Shown piece by piece: positions 34,512 to 45,904 of a stretch of 64,000 bases of DNA. The position numbers were made by a program, and so were the translations under genes. Below the pieces are notes generated by a model. That model was given only the letters and a program-made list of their open reading frames with translations, was not told the origin of the DNA and ran no database searches. Origin of the DNA: Calycina herbarum (lineage: Eukaryota; Ascomycota; Leotiomycetes; Helotiales; Pezizellaceae); NCBI GenBank assembly GCA_001414485.1, contig LLEY01000088.1, positions 1 to 64,000 of the forward strand, read 5' to 3'. Positions within the stretch are counted from its first letter, which is position 1. Each line of letters opens with the position of its first letter.

Positions 34512-35337
34512 AACGATACTGGGCATAGTTTCGTCTGATTGGCAAAAGCATCGAGCTTGACTACCTGTAGAACCCCTTTCCTTTTCGTAGGCGTTCGGCT
34601 GGGTACAAGGATTATCGACCGACAACACCATGATTTGATAACTGTGTAGCACGAAAGAGGTAAATTGGACGCAAAACACGACGCAGTCTCAGCTAGTTGA
34701 CGTTGGGTAAAAGATAGGACTCTTTGCGTATACTTCATTCAATATATTTATGGTCACTCATAATGATCCAAAATGTTGCTTAACAAAATCGGCGCACATA
34801 TTTTCGCACCTCACCAACTAAGCCTCCAGCGACAAATTAAATAATATAAGGATTTCGAATATCAAGAGTTCAACGTCAAGCGCAGCATATATTAACCAGA
34901 AATGATTATAACCAAATAGAATATATCTAAATGATCCTCACCTTTATATCTGGATAATCTCTTTCTGAATGATGCCCATCCAGATGATCCTGATAATTTC
35001 TTGAAGTGGTCCCATTGAAAAGATGTAAATGTTTGAGACAATCGTCGCATAAAACAGCAACCAAACCCGCTGAATTCGGCGGCCATCGCACCTGAACATT
35101 GCGTTTAGCTGTAAAAGCATTTGGATTCAGAGATTATTAGAGAAGCCCAAGACGAACGAAGAGAAGAAAAGGTATATTAAAAGTTTCCAGCATTTCCGCT
35201 GATCCCCCCAGGCAGAGCAGGCGGATTAATCACTAGGGAGTGAGGCAGAATACTTGCTCGGCGACTATGAATAAGTGTGGCGATATTGAGCATCTCACAT
35301 CTGATGAATCCGCTGCCATCAGGAGAGCTTGTATCCT
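34512..35337. other. Intergenic, no feature seen
   Basis: This stretch lies between the CHAT-NLR stop and the stop of the opposing Myb-like pseudogene. No gene, repeat or RNA is recognised. Confidence 0.5.
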
Positions 35338-37610
35338 TCAAACACGAACAAGCTTTACCCCGGCTTTTCGACCCCGCTTCCGAGGCTTTCTCCCTTGCTT
35401 CTTGAAGTTCTCCTTTAGTGACTGCAGCGGGTAGCCTGGAAACTTTCGTCCTATCTCTGCCCATGTCATGTCTTGTTGGACCATCTCAGCCAACCGAATC
35501 TCGATCCAGCGCGTGCGTATTGTGAGATGAGTCCTATCTGAAAACTTTTTGAAGATCCAGGACCAAGGTTTTCCCTCCTTCCATGCCACCAGGCGCTGCT
35601 CGTCTACAGGGTCCCATGGGATATCCATTTTCACGCTCAAACCGCCCTGCTTCTCGGCCTGGCTCGAACAACCGTCATCATCACTGCTGACATCAGGATC
35701 GCCGTCGCTAAAATCACCGCCGTCATCGCTGCTGGGCGGCTCACTCCCCTGCGACGTAAAAGGTTGGGCATGCATGGCTTTGCGATATTGGGGTTGGGGA
35801 CGCGTCGCATCCTTGTGAGTACTGCCTGCCTCTGCGGCAGTCAACACAGCCTTGCCACCAGACGAGAGCCGGGATGGCGTATACTGGCTGAAGCCAGTGA
35901 CGAGGAACGAATGTTGCTCCATCGGCTTGATGGTAAAGTCGCCAATCTTCCCCACATGGCCGATGCTCGCGATGAGTCGGCTAAGCTGGCCGAAAGAGAT
36001 TCCTTGCTCGGCATAGATTACTGCTGTGAGGGAGCAGCAATCCGCGGAGTGCGGGCGGAACGTAGCCTCGGCCAGCGTCGGCAGGACGGCTCTGGACGAT
36101 TGGTCGAGGTTGCCATAGTCGGGTGGCACGTCTATATCCGTGGCGTGTGGTGCAGAAGGACGAGCCTGGGGACTAGGGACTACAGCAACTCTCGAAGCCT
36201 GATCAGGTGGGGAGTGCGACTTGGGAGAGCGCCCATGAGGCTTGGAGCGTCGTCTCTGTTGACCAGTAGACCTCTGTTGCAGACGGTGCTTGGGCTTCTT
36301 GTGCATTGGGCCGTTTCCGCTTCATAAGACGTGATTCCTCATCGTCCTCATCCAACTCGGTGTTGTTGAGATCAAAGTCGCTGTCACTGTTGCATCCCGC
36401 CTCGTTATGACTAGGCTCTGGCGGCGGATTAGGGTTGGGAAGCGATTGCCGTCCGTTGGCCGGTCTTGGACTTCCACCAGCCCTCTCAGCCGTTACCACT
36501 GCTGCCACAACATTCACCTCTTGCTGCGTCCCGTTTTCCTCATCAGTCTCCTGCTTCACTTCTTGCTGCTCCCTCACCCCCCATCACTGAGGAGAGTGTC
36601 GAGCGCATGGTCAACCAGCTCGTGTTCGTCTGCTACGCCTCGACCGGTATGAAGACTACCCTCTTGACTGATCTGTGTCTCTGGCGACGCTCTACAATGG
36701 CTTGGGGGCGGGCTCGAAGAGGGGGTCGTAGCCTCGGAATCCGTACTGATGCTGTCGTGTAATGGCTCGCTTGAGAGGCGCGAAGAAGGGATGAGGAGTC
36801 AGAGGTTCTGGCGTCGAAGCTCCTTGTTTCGCAAGCTGCAAGCGCAGCGCCGTCTCGGGGAAGTCATCAATATCGTGCCATCTATCGGAACTGCGAGGAG
36901 GGGCCGGAGTTGTCGAATCGATGGCTGCCTCTGGGCTGTCGAAAAGTCCAGCGCCTGGTGCTGTTGCACTTTCGGCGCGAAGACTAACGTCATTGGCTTC
37001 GGCTTCGGAGGCACTCAAGTTGCTGTCGCCCAGGAGGACAATTGGATCATCTATACTGTGTCAGAAAATTGGCCGTCCATTTCCACAATAGAGGGTGTAG
37101 TAGGCGCGGCTCACCTGGACTCCCGCCTGAGTTATCGCTTTGCGCTGACCTGCTCTGGTCAACAGAGCCACCCTTTACATCTGTCGCTACCTACTCAGCT
37201 CCGCTGGTCTTGTCTGGCCCTCGATCCCCGGTTGTGAAGCCCTGCGCTTGTAGATTGGTCAATAGCAATTCTTCGATTGTGGGGAGGTCTTGGTCGTCGT
37301 CGTCGGTTTCGTCATTATTTGCTTTGTCGCTACCGCCGAAACCGTGCCAGTGCCTAGTCAGATTCCCACAAGTCAGTCACTGTCGCTACAAGCCAACACA
37401 TTTCCATTACATACCTCGAATTCCGAGCTTATAGCCCCTGTCATCAGCTGCCGGCCGCGAGGTGCTGAGTGATGCATTATTCGACGTAATGTGCTGGAGC
37501 GTATTAAGGATGCTGACCTGTTCCTCGGCAGGTTTGCGGTGGGTTGCTGTGCTCTTGGAGCGCGCAGCAGTTAGCTTGTAAGTATAAGGTTTGAAAGCAA
37601 GAGTGGCCAT
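35338..37610 (-). pseudogene. Myb/SANT-like DNA-binding protein, multiply disrupted
   Basis: Consecutive minus-strand segments form one protein: a start MATLAFKPYTYKL (37610), an acidic block ending DLPTIEELL, a serine-rich segment with IVLLGDSNLSASEAEAND, YGFRGYDPLFEPAPKPL, an acidic DSDFDLNNTELDEDDEESR, a basic RQQRSTGQ-like stretch, a conserved SLTAVIYAEQGISFGQLSRL block and a C-terminal Myb-like helix set (WDPVDEQRLVAWKEGKPWSW, TRWIEIRLAEMVQQDMTWAE). A TAG at 37191-37193 interrupts the frame where CAG would fit. The frame also shifts near 36700, at the C6 run near 36578-36583 and near 36310. Two introns are likely (about 37066-37117 and about 37345-37414). The Myb-like part (36306-35338) is still open. 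The gene resembles multi-copy Leotiomycete proteins of unknown role. Confidence 0.65.
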
Positions 37611-39346
37611 CTCTAGCGCGTGTAAATCACTAAAAGTATTCGAGAAGTTCTCCGCTAGCTTCTGGCTACACAAATGGACTGCAAAAAGAAATGGCAAAGA
37701 CGGGGAAATTAATGGGTTAATGTAGGCTTCTCGCAGCCCTCGCAGAACCGGAATTCGCTTCAGAGCCCGCCGTGGCATGCCATGCCATTCTCTTCACCTG
37801 CTAACGCCCTCTCCGTGAAAATGCCTCGGCATCAATGCGGCCTCTCTCGCACAGAGAGATCCGCGGCAGCTGCAAGGCCTTGTTACCGTCGATCTTGCGC
37901 TCTTATACCGGAATTTGCCTATCCGCAGCCGTTACCCCCACTTTACTATGCACCACGATCGGCCGATCTCAATATCATCTCTCGATCGTTGGCGAGGCCG
38001 TGAAAAGCTGAGTAGGAAGGAGCGAGGACCGTCGTACGAGGAGAGGTGCATGACTTCGGTTATTGCCCTCTCCGCCTGTCCAAAGGCTTTAGGCAGACTG
38101 ATAGAATGGCACATCCCAAGTCCTTCTTATCGTCCGATATCTCAGCTGCTAATCCTATAGCTAGCGCGGTCCAATTGGCGGATCCTTAGCAGATCCTCCA
38201 AAGAAATTTTCCTAGCAAAGCCCTTGTGATGATCCTACCGTTTCGAATCAGCCTAGGGCCACGCAATCAAGACGAATACAATATGTGCTGCGGCAACGGG
38301 GAAACTCACCAAGAAGCTCCCAACGCATCATTCACATACAGCACTTGGGGCACAGCTAGGCAGAAGCCAAGCCGAGTCGTCTTGACGCATTTCTGCGACT
38401 GGCTATTGTGTTGCAACGAGGGGAGGCCTTGTCCACGTCGTCTCAGTCCCCGGAGCGCGTTGCAGTGAGAGGCAGTGATGGTGCGACGACGAGGCAGATT
38501 GCGAAAGGGTCTAGACGCTGTCGAGGTCGTAACTCGGCCAATGCGAGGCGGAACTATGAGGGTATTCGCACCACAGCTACTTAGCAGCATCGAGGCTGGA
38601 GGGGGCGATCGTGGATTCTAGTTGAAGCTGCCCCGCACCTCGCTGGCGCGGTCTCCTCAGCTGCGGCATGACCATCAAGGGGGGGCAGAAGGACCGAATG
38701 CGCATGAAGAGGGAGCACCGAGCGTCGCAAGGCGGTGGTTGTTGGGTTGTTGAAAAGGAAGGAAGAAGGGAAAGGAGCGAGCGATGGAGTCGCGAGATTC
38801 TTATACCCCGCGAAAGCGGCGGCTGGCCCGTGCGCGCGCTTTGCCTGATGCGGGGTCGCGGTTTCCTAATACGGGCTTGCCGTCTGGTCGTTTACTAATA
38901 TAACCGATTATTTAATATCTATTAGATAATATAAAGCTAGTATACTTTCTAGATATATATAATAAGAAATAGTTATTTATTTTTAATAAAGTAAATAAGC
39001 TATTAGCTATAGCCGGCGGATAAATAAGTATAAATATAGAATATAGAGGAAATAGTAGAGTATTCTTAAGAAGTCGTAGTAGTTTTCTAATATTCGAATA
39101 TATAATAATTTAAATAACTCTTTTAAGAAGAAAGAGATTATAGAAATATTAGAAATTTAGACAGATAGCTATAGCAGCTGGAATAATAACAGAGATAGTT
39201 CTAAATATAAGAATAGTATAGTCTAGGATAATACTCTCTATAAAACTACTAGGCTTAAGAAAACACACTTTCGAACTATTAGATACCGAGGCAGATCTAT
39301 ACAAGTACCAAGATAGGAAGTTCGATGAGATTCAACATCTTAGTAA
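37611..39346. other. Intergenic, ending in an AT-rich RIP-like island
   Basis: The first 1.2 kb is GC-normal with no supported gene. From about 38890 to 39310 the sequence is AT-rich and full of stop codons, typical of a mutated transposon. The element is not identifiable by eye. Confidence 0.45.
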
Positions 39347-40834
39347 CTAGTCAAATAGAAAGTAAGATAGGCGCTGCCTCGCCTCCGCAGCATCCCACTC
39401 AACCAAAACTCGATCTTTCGATTCCTCCATTTTCACCTGTATCATCGGCTCCATTGCCGCCCGTTCCTCTTTACTCAGAAGATGGACCCTGGTCTTCCAC
39501 AGTTCTTCCGTAGGGACATCTTTTTCCCGCTCACCAAAGAACATCTCATCCAGATACTTCCAGTATATGGTGTCAAACGCCCAGCTCCTTCTCGCGGCAT
39601 AGTTGAGCCAGAAGCGGCCCGTAGCCCAGCTCTCTCGCATGTACGCCGAGAGTAGCAAGGAACCGGGACTCATGTCTTGCTCCGCCTCTTCGACTGCCAG
39701 AAGCCAGGACTTCAGCCGTCTTTCGTAGACGCTTGCCCAGTCCTCGATGCCTCCATCCCACATCTCGGGAACGTCAAGCAGTAACCACCAGGGCGGGTCT
39801 AAGACGAACTGCGTTGGCCCAGCATAGGCAAATTCCCAGTCGATAGCCCCAAGAACCTGGTCATTATCATTAATGAGAACGTTCGCTGGCCTAAAATCAT
39901 CAGACCAGAGGCGGAAAGAGCCCAAGCCGTCTGGCGCTGGCAACCTCGCACGAGTGTGCTTAGAGCAGGCAGACCATTTATCATCTGAAATCCCAAACTT
40001 TGATAGCCGGCCTTGCTTGGCTAATCTGCGAAATAGTTGGCGAGCGATATATTTGGTCTTGCAGTCATCCTCCGACGATACCATATCGTTATGCTGGAAG
40101 AGGAGAGTTGCCATTTGCATATCAGCCAATATAACGTACCAGTCATCAGCGGTTTGGTATGTAGTGCCTTCAGATGGGAAAATCGATTTGGGGATATTAG
40201 AAAGCTGAACCATATTGATCATGTTAAGTGTGACAGGTCTTCTTACTACACAGTAGGATCCCGGGTTTATCTCGGCGAGAGCTCCGATGTGTGGAAAAGT
40301 AGGCTGTGCAAGCTGTAGTAAACACTGTCCCATTTGGATGTACAGGCTCTTGAGCTTGCTTTCGGATATGTTGGGATGTAAAATGGGCGTCTCGTTAGGA
40401 TCCTCGCGGGGAGCCTCCAGGGCCTGGCCCATGCCTCGTCGAGAGCCAAGGTCTTGGATGATCATAAACGGCCCAATTTCAGGATCCAAACCGTGATAGA
40501 AGACTTTTGGAACTGGAAGTTGAGTTCGTTGGGTGATGCAAGCTGTCGTGGCGGCTTCAGCAAGCGTTTTCTCTTCTGGAAACACAGCCTGGTTTGGGCA
40601 GGGCAAACGAACGAGAAAGCTGTCGGAAGATCCTTCGATTCGAATGGGGTATAACACGTTGAAGCCTCCGATAATTAACGGGGTGACTAAGGTTGCGGAT
40701 TGTCCCAACATCTTCTTGGCAAACGATTCAACGTTGCGGCAGGTAGATGATAATCGGACTTGCTTCAATGCCTCCTCCCAGAGCTCGTCGCTCCGGTCCC
40801 ATGCAAGATTATCGGAGTCCTGTCGGGCTGACAT
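39347..40834 (-). CDS. APH-family phosphotransferase, intact
   Basis: An uninterrupted 495-residue protein starts at ATG 40834 (MSARQDSDNLAW); the frame is open further upstream but without another ATG. It shows the phosphotransferase (aminoglycoside/choline-kinase-like) fold: a nucleotide-binding lobe with GGFNVLYPIRIEG, FLVRLPCP and EAATTACI, the hinge GPFMIIQDLGSR, and the catalytic loop LWSDDFRPANVLINDNDQ with GAIDWEFAYAGP. The catalytic Asp and Asn are retained; the usual histidine before the Asp is replaced by Ser-Asp, as in many fungal members. The natural substrate is unknown. It is the only one of five related genes in the window without a frame break. Confidence 0.85.
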   Translation of the reverse strand: MSARQDSDNLAWDRSDELWEEALKQVRLSSTCRNVESFAKKMLGQSATLVTPLIIGGFNVLYPIRIEGSSDSFLVRLPCPNQAVFPEEKTLAEAATTACITQRTQLPVPKVFYHGLDPEIGPFMIIQDLGSRRGMGQALEAPREDPNETPILHPNISESKLKSLYIQMGQCLLQLAQPTFPHIGALAEINPGSYCVVRRPVTLNMINMVQLSNIPKSIFPSEGTTYQTADDWYVILADMQMATLLFQHNDMVSSEDDCKTKYIARQLFRRLAKQGRLSKFGISDDKWSACSKHTRARLPAPDGLGSFRLWSDDFRPANVLINDNDQVLGAIDWEFAYAGPTQFVLDPPWWLLLDVPEMWDGGIEDWASVYERRLKSWLLAVEEAEQDMSPGSLLLSAYMRESWATGRFWLNYAARRSWAFDTIYWKYLDEMFFGEREKDVPTEELWKTRVHLLSKEERAAMEPMIQVKMEESKDRVLVEWDAAEARQRLSYFLFD

Positions 40835-41286
40835 TCTAAATAGGATTGGAGGTTCTGAATGACAGGAAGAATGAAGCCGGAGAGAACATATAGGGACGCA
40901 ATGTGACGGACGTAGCAAAGGGACGGATACAAGCGATCGCCAGGTATTTGTGGCCTCTGTTAGCCGATATGTATTAGCTCCAAATTCAGTTCCAAGAGGG
41001 TGGCAGGGTTACGAAGCAACTTAACTCCACCTGGGTATGTTTCTTTCGGGCTAGTGCGTAGTCTGACGCGCTTCGTCTTAATCAATATCAACTAATTAAG
41101 AAACTGCTGACGCGGAAGAAGTACAACCTCAGCTAATTCAAACGTTTACTATTAGAGATAATAGTACTATATTTATATTTATAATAAATCGATTAATTTA
41201 TAGTTTAATAATCTGAATTCTAAATAAAAAAGTAATTTACTACTGTCTTAATATAATATTTCTTTTACTATTCTTTTTATCTACTA
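40835..41286. other. Start of AT-rich island
   Basis: Promoter side of the phosphotransferase gene, grading into AT-rich DNA from about 41150. No gene is seen. Confidence 0.4.
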
Positions 41287-43148
41287 ACGTATATGTATAG
41301 CGAATGATACAGATAAGCGAATGATACACCCGAACACACACCCTTAACAAAAATTACAATTATTCCACTACAACGCCTATAATTAATTAAAACTACTCCG
41401 AAATCTCTTCCTCAGATACTTCTCCTACAATATTACAGGTGCGCGTATTATGCCCAGTCTCTCCACAGTTGCCACAGCGCCGTACACGTGATTCTTCTCT
41501 CGGCTTCCGACCACTACTTGTCTTTATTTCTTACATTACCTGCTCTCCAACGTCTCTATTATCCTGTAGGTCCTGCGCTTCTCGTTAGCTAAGTGATCCT
41601 CCTTGCTATAGACGTGTTTTTTTTAGCTCGCCGGCGCTTACTTAGTACTTTATTTACTTGTCGAAGTCTCTAGTTCTCAGCTTTTAATAGTACTAGCTGG
41701 TATATGACTTTTAATACACCCTTTATAAACTGGTCAATAGCCTCGTAAATAGGGGTTAGAGAGCTACTTTAATAATAGGAAATTCGAGTTTTAATAAATA
41801 TAGTCTATAATAAGGCTTTAGTAGGGTTATTTAGTATCTAGGAAACCTAAGGCTAAGCGGAACTTAGAGAGGAGTTTAAAGGCGTTGACGTATTTAGCTT
41901 AAGATTAAGTATAGAAATCACACTTTCTAGGTTAAATAGAAGAATTCTAGCTCCTCGGAACTCTTCTCGAATATTGCTTTCTATTATTATAATATTAAAT
42001 ATAGCGTAGAAGGCAGAAAAGAAGTTATCCTTAGTAATATAAATAATCTAAGCCTATATTATATCTTTAATTTTTCTAACTATATACCTTTTTTAAAGAG
42101 CTAAAACAACTAATATTAAGTAGCTAAAGTATATAAGAAGAATAAGTAGGTATATAAAGAGTAATAATATTATTTTCCTTATAATATTCCTTAAACTCGT
42201 TAGAGTAGTAGCTCTTATAGCCGTCGAAGACTAATAGATAATAACTACTAATAGATCGGGACTTTATATATTTCTTAAAATATTAAATCTAATCTATATC
42301 TTTCTTATTTATTATCTAACTATTTTTAGTAATAGTAATAACCTAGTTAGGTAGAAATCTACAGTTTTAGTACTAAGAGACGAGATGATTTTTCGTAGTA
42401 ATAATTATAAATAGTAGAATATTCCAGTCTTAGATATTAACCCCCTAGATTACTATAACCTATTCTCGATTACTAGGCTATATTCTTTTTACTCTTATAT
42501 GTCCTTCTAAGCTTATAATAACTATCGTAGTTAAGATAACACCTATTATAAACCTAGTCTCGTCAAAGTTATAGATATCTATATCGTAGATTCCGTACTT
42601 CGCTATTATGTTTCGTATAAGCTTAAACCAGCTACGAATAACTTGTAAATCTTCGCACTTAGCTCTCTAGTAGTCGTATTTTCGCTGGAAGCGTGTCTAG
42701 AGTTCTAGGCAGCGCTTGACAAAGTTAGAAGCCTAACGCGTCCCGACGTATAACGCACCGTGTATATTAAGAAGTCGATTTGCTATATCCTCAACTACAG
42801 ATATCCGCGGAGGAAATCCTTTAGAAGCTAGGTCAAGGATATGTTAAATAAGCACTAATTCCTCTAGGTCGGTTATTTTTCGTAAATTAGCTAGAATATC
42901 GCGTCGTATCTATATACTACGCTTTCGTCGACTAAGCTTCTAATAATTATAAGAATAGATTTTTACTATAGCTTAGGCACTTAGCTTTAGGTCCTTTTAT
43001 ATAGTATAGAGAGCTGGAATAATATTCTTTTCGTCGTCTTTCTAGAGTATATTTTATTATAAAGAAATTCCGTATTTAGTAGAGTAGTCGCGTTTAGACG
43101 CTCGGATATATTATTCGCTTATCTATATTATTCGCTATATATATACGT
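41287..43148 (-). mobile_element. Degenerate Fot1/pogo-type DNA transposon with TIRs
   Basis: The termini are inverted copies: ACGTATATGTATAGCGAATG at the left and, on the other strand from 43148, ACGTATATATATAGCGAATA; both continue with GATAAGCGAATRATA. A TA dinucleotide flanks each side (41285-41286 and 43149-43150), the Tc1/mariner-type target duplication. The length, 1862 bp, is usual for Fot1-like elements. On the minus strand, broken frames still show pogo-type transposase pieces: IIAKYGIYDIDIYNFDET in the DDE catalytic region (around 42560-42620) and a C-terminal zinc knuckle CGNCGETGHNTRTC (around 41430-41480). The body is strongly AT-biased with many stops, as expected after RIP. The C-terminal end is the least mutated part. 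Confidence 0.8.
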
Positions 43149-43598
43149 TATTTTTTAAATATAATAGACTTTTATAAGTAGTTATATAATAATTATTTAT
43201 ATCTTTATTAAGAGTTTTATAAATAGTAAATATATTATATTATATAAAGTTATTATATAATTAAATTTTAATTTAAACCTAGTTAACTAGGTATTTTAGA
43301 ATAGTTCTTATATAAACTCTCTATTATATACTTCTAAGTAATATTTATTAGAATTTTAAACCGTCTAATAATAGTTTTTATAATCTTTTTTAAATTATAT
43401 TTACTAAATAAGTTCTTCTCGAGTTTAATAAGCTTATTAATATACTATCTAGCTACGTTAGCTCTTAAGTATTTAGAGAAGACTTTTTAAATAGTCTTCT
43501 CTTTTTTACTTTTTACTATATATAATAATATATCTATAAAAGCGTATATATTAGAATATTATTATATATTTACTTATATTATCTTCTTTGTCTAGATT
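43149..43598. other. AT-rich degraded sequence between elements
   Basis: Very AT-rich, no open frame of note; probably an older transposon ruined by RIP. Confidence 0.4.
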
Positions 43599-43892
43599 TG
43601 TAAGAGTTGGAACCTATAATAGAGGCTCGGGCTATGCTCTCGCTAAGCACTAACCAAAGTCCCTACTTAGCACTGGCTATAACCCCACTGCCAAGCAAGT
43701 CTCTTCTATTCTATACTTTTCTGTTCTATTCTTTTGACATTATATATTTGTTAAGCAGTTCTTGGAATATTCCAGAGGCTCTTCCTCTCTCTATATATAG
43801 AGGAAGAGCTTATATATATATAGTCTTCACGTACTTCTTAATTGAATATTCGAAACCACACCTTTGAGTTGTTCGAGGTCTGGCCTCTCACA
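43599..43892. mobile_element. Candidate solo LTR, not RIP-mutated
   Basis: A 294-bp block with clearly higher GC than its surroundings starts TGTAAGAG and ends CTCTCACA, giving the TG...CA ends and short inverted termini of an LTR. Both sides carry GATT (43595-43598 and 43893-43896), a possible 4-bp target duplication. The block contains a TATATATAG-rich part near 43790-43830 that could be its promoter/TATA region. No primer-binding site or coding region follows, so it would be a solo LTR. The element family is not determined. Confidence 0.5.
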
Positions 43893-45904
43893 GATTAAAT
43901 AGATTAAAGTAGTTTATATTCTTAGCTTAAGATCTATTATAATTATTATTATAAATAAAACCTATAGAGCTTTTATCTTCTACGTTTTTATAATAGTATA
44001 TAATTAGATTATCTATAAGAAGAGAAGAGTTCTCTAAGTAGAAAGACTATTTACTTAAATCTAATAGTATAAATTTCTAATTTCTAAAGAATAACTAAGC
44101 TTATTTACTAAACTTAAATCTTTATATAAGATATCTCTTTCTACTAAACGTATATACTCTCTTATAGTTTCTAAAACGCTTATAATCGTTTATTCTTAGT
44201 AGGTCTAAGCTAAGTAGAGAATCTATTCTTAAACGTATAAATAGAATTACTACTATTAATAATATTTACTAAACGTTCTTAGATATTCTTATCTTCGCTA
44301 TATCTCTACTAATAGATAAGATACTTAAGCTCTTTATTCTCTTTTTAAGAATTTACTATCTTCTTTATTACTTAAAAGGCCTAGCTATAATTACTAATAG
44401 CTACTAGTAGTAGTAGAGAGTTATTATAAAGATTTAAGTCTAGTAAATAAGCTCGGTTATTCTTTAGAAATTAGAATTCGTACTATTAGATTTAGTTAAA
44501 TAGTTCTTCTACTTAGAGAACTCTTCTCTCTTTATAAATAATCTAATTATATACTATAATATATTATCTACTATCTATATACTTATACGATTAATAAAGT
44601 TATTATATTTCTCTTATACTATTTAGCTAATAAAACTATTACTATAATATCTTATTATAATATCTATCTCTATCTTATTTAGCTTCGACGACTTATAAGT
44701 AGTATATAATACTAGCTCTGAATTCTTAAGTAACTTTATTAAATAATATAGTAATAACGTTACTACTAGCTTAGCTAGCCTTTTCTAGATTTATAACGAA
44801 TCGATAAAGCGAGAGTAGAATCGCGAAGTAGATACTTTATAAGAAGACGAATAATTTCAAGCTTAGCTTATCTACTTAATAGCTTAAATTAAACTACTTT
44901 AAACCTAGCTTACTTAAGCTTAAACTACCTAAGCTTAAGCTATTTAAACTTAAGCTTAATCTTAACCTCTATTATAACTATAAGTTATATAATCTCTCTA
45001 CTATATTAATCTCTAACGCTTTAGTAGAAGTACTTATAAGAAGACTAATAACCTTTATATATATCTTATTAATCTTAATATTAAGCTTCGAGTAAATACT
45101 AATTAGTATCTAACTAAGGAAAGTAAGATAAGCTACTTACTTAATACTTTAGAGAGTAAAGTAAGAAACTATATTAACTCTTATATATAAGAAGACAGCT
45201 CTTTTAGACCTGGTTTAACCTTTATATAAGATATATTAGATCTTTTTAAATATATCTTTAGTAATAAGTTTAGTTAAGAAGAAGTCTTTACTAAAATCTA
45301 GAATAAGAAGTAAAGTAGTAAGCTAATAGTAGAATTCTTATCTAACTATCTAGCTTTAGCTACTATCTCTAGCTCTTAAGAATTCGACTATATATACTAA
45401 CTTCTCTTAGCTATCTACTTAACGATTTATAACTAAGTAATATAAGGAATTTATTAATTTCTTAGACTTTGTAGATTAATAAATTTATCTACTAATAAAT
45501 AATTAGAGGTTATATAGTTAATCCTACTTTTTATTATATAAGCGTTTCAACTATAATATACTCGTTATCTTAGGATTTATATACACCTTTATATATAAAT
45601 CAAAATAGTTAGCTTTAAGCCTTTATCTAATTTATCTAAGAGAAGAAGGAATAAAAGAAAGCATCTTTAGAATCGGTGAGAAGGAGATAATATAGAGGTT
45701 ACTGCTGTTTAAGATAATTTAGATAGCTAATTTGCTTAAGATATAGAGTAAGAGATAAGAAGGTTAAAAAGAGTTAGAGAAAGTAAGAAGAGGGCTCTTG
45801 AGATTAGAGAAAAGAGAGTAGAAAAGAGAGGTAAGTGTACTTTAGCTGAGAAAGAATAGGTTTAGAAATAGCTTTACTTTTATTTATTAGTAGGTATATT
45901 TATT
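43893..45904. other. RIP-like AT-rich repeat relic
   Basis: About 2 kb of AT-rich DNA dominated by TA, CTA and TTA strings, with no readable frame in any of six phases. It is likely a dead retrotransposon. The hAT-like element at 45905 was inserted into or next to it. Confidence 0.45.

Noticed and set aside
35790..35960. MEQHSFLVTGFSQY as a second gasdermin
   Set aside because: Only the short LVTGF string is shared; the rest is a Myb-associated protein with no gasdermin-like strand pattern.
35764..36327. 187-codon plus-strand open frame
   Set aside because: Antisense to the Myb-like coding segment; a codon-bias shadow.
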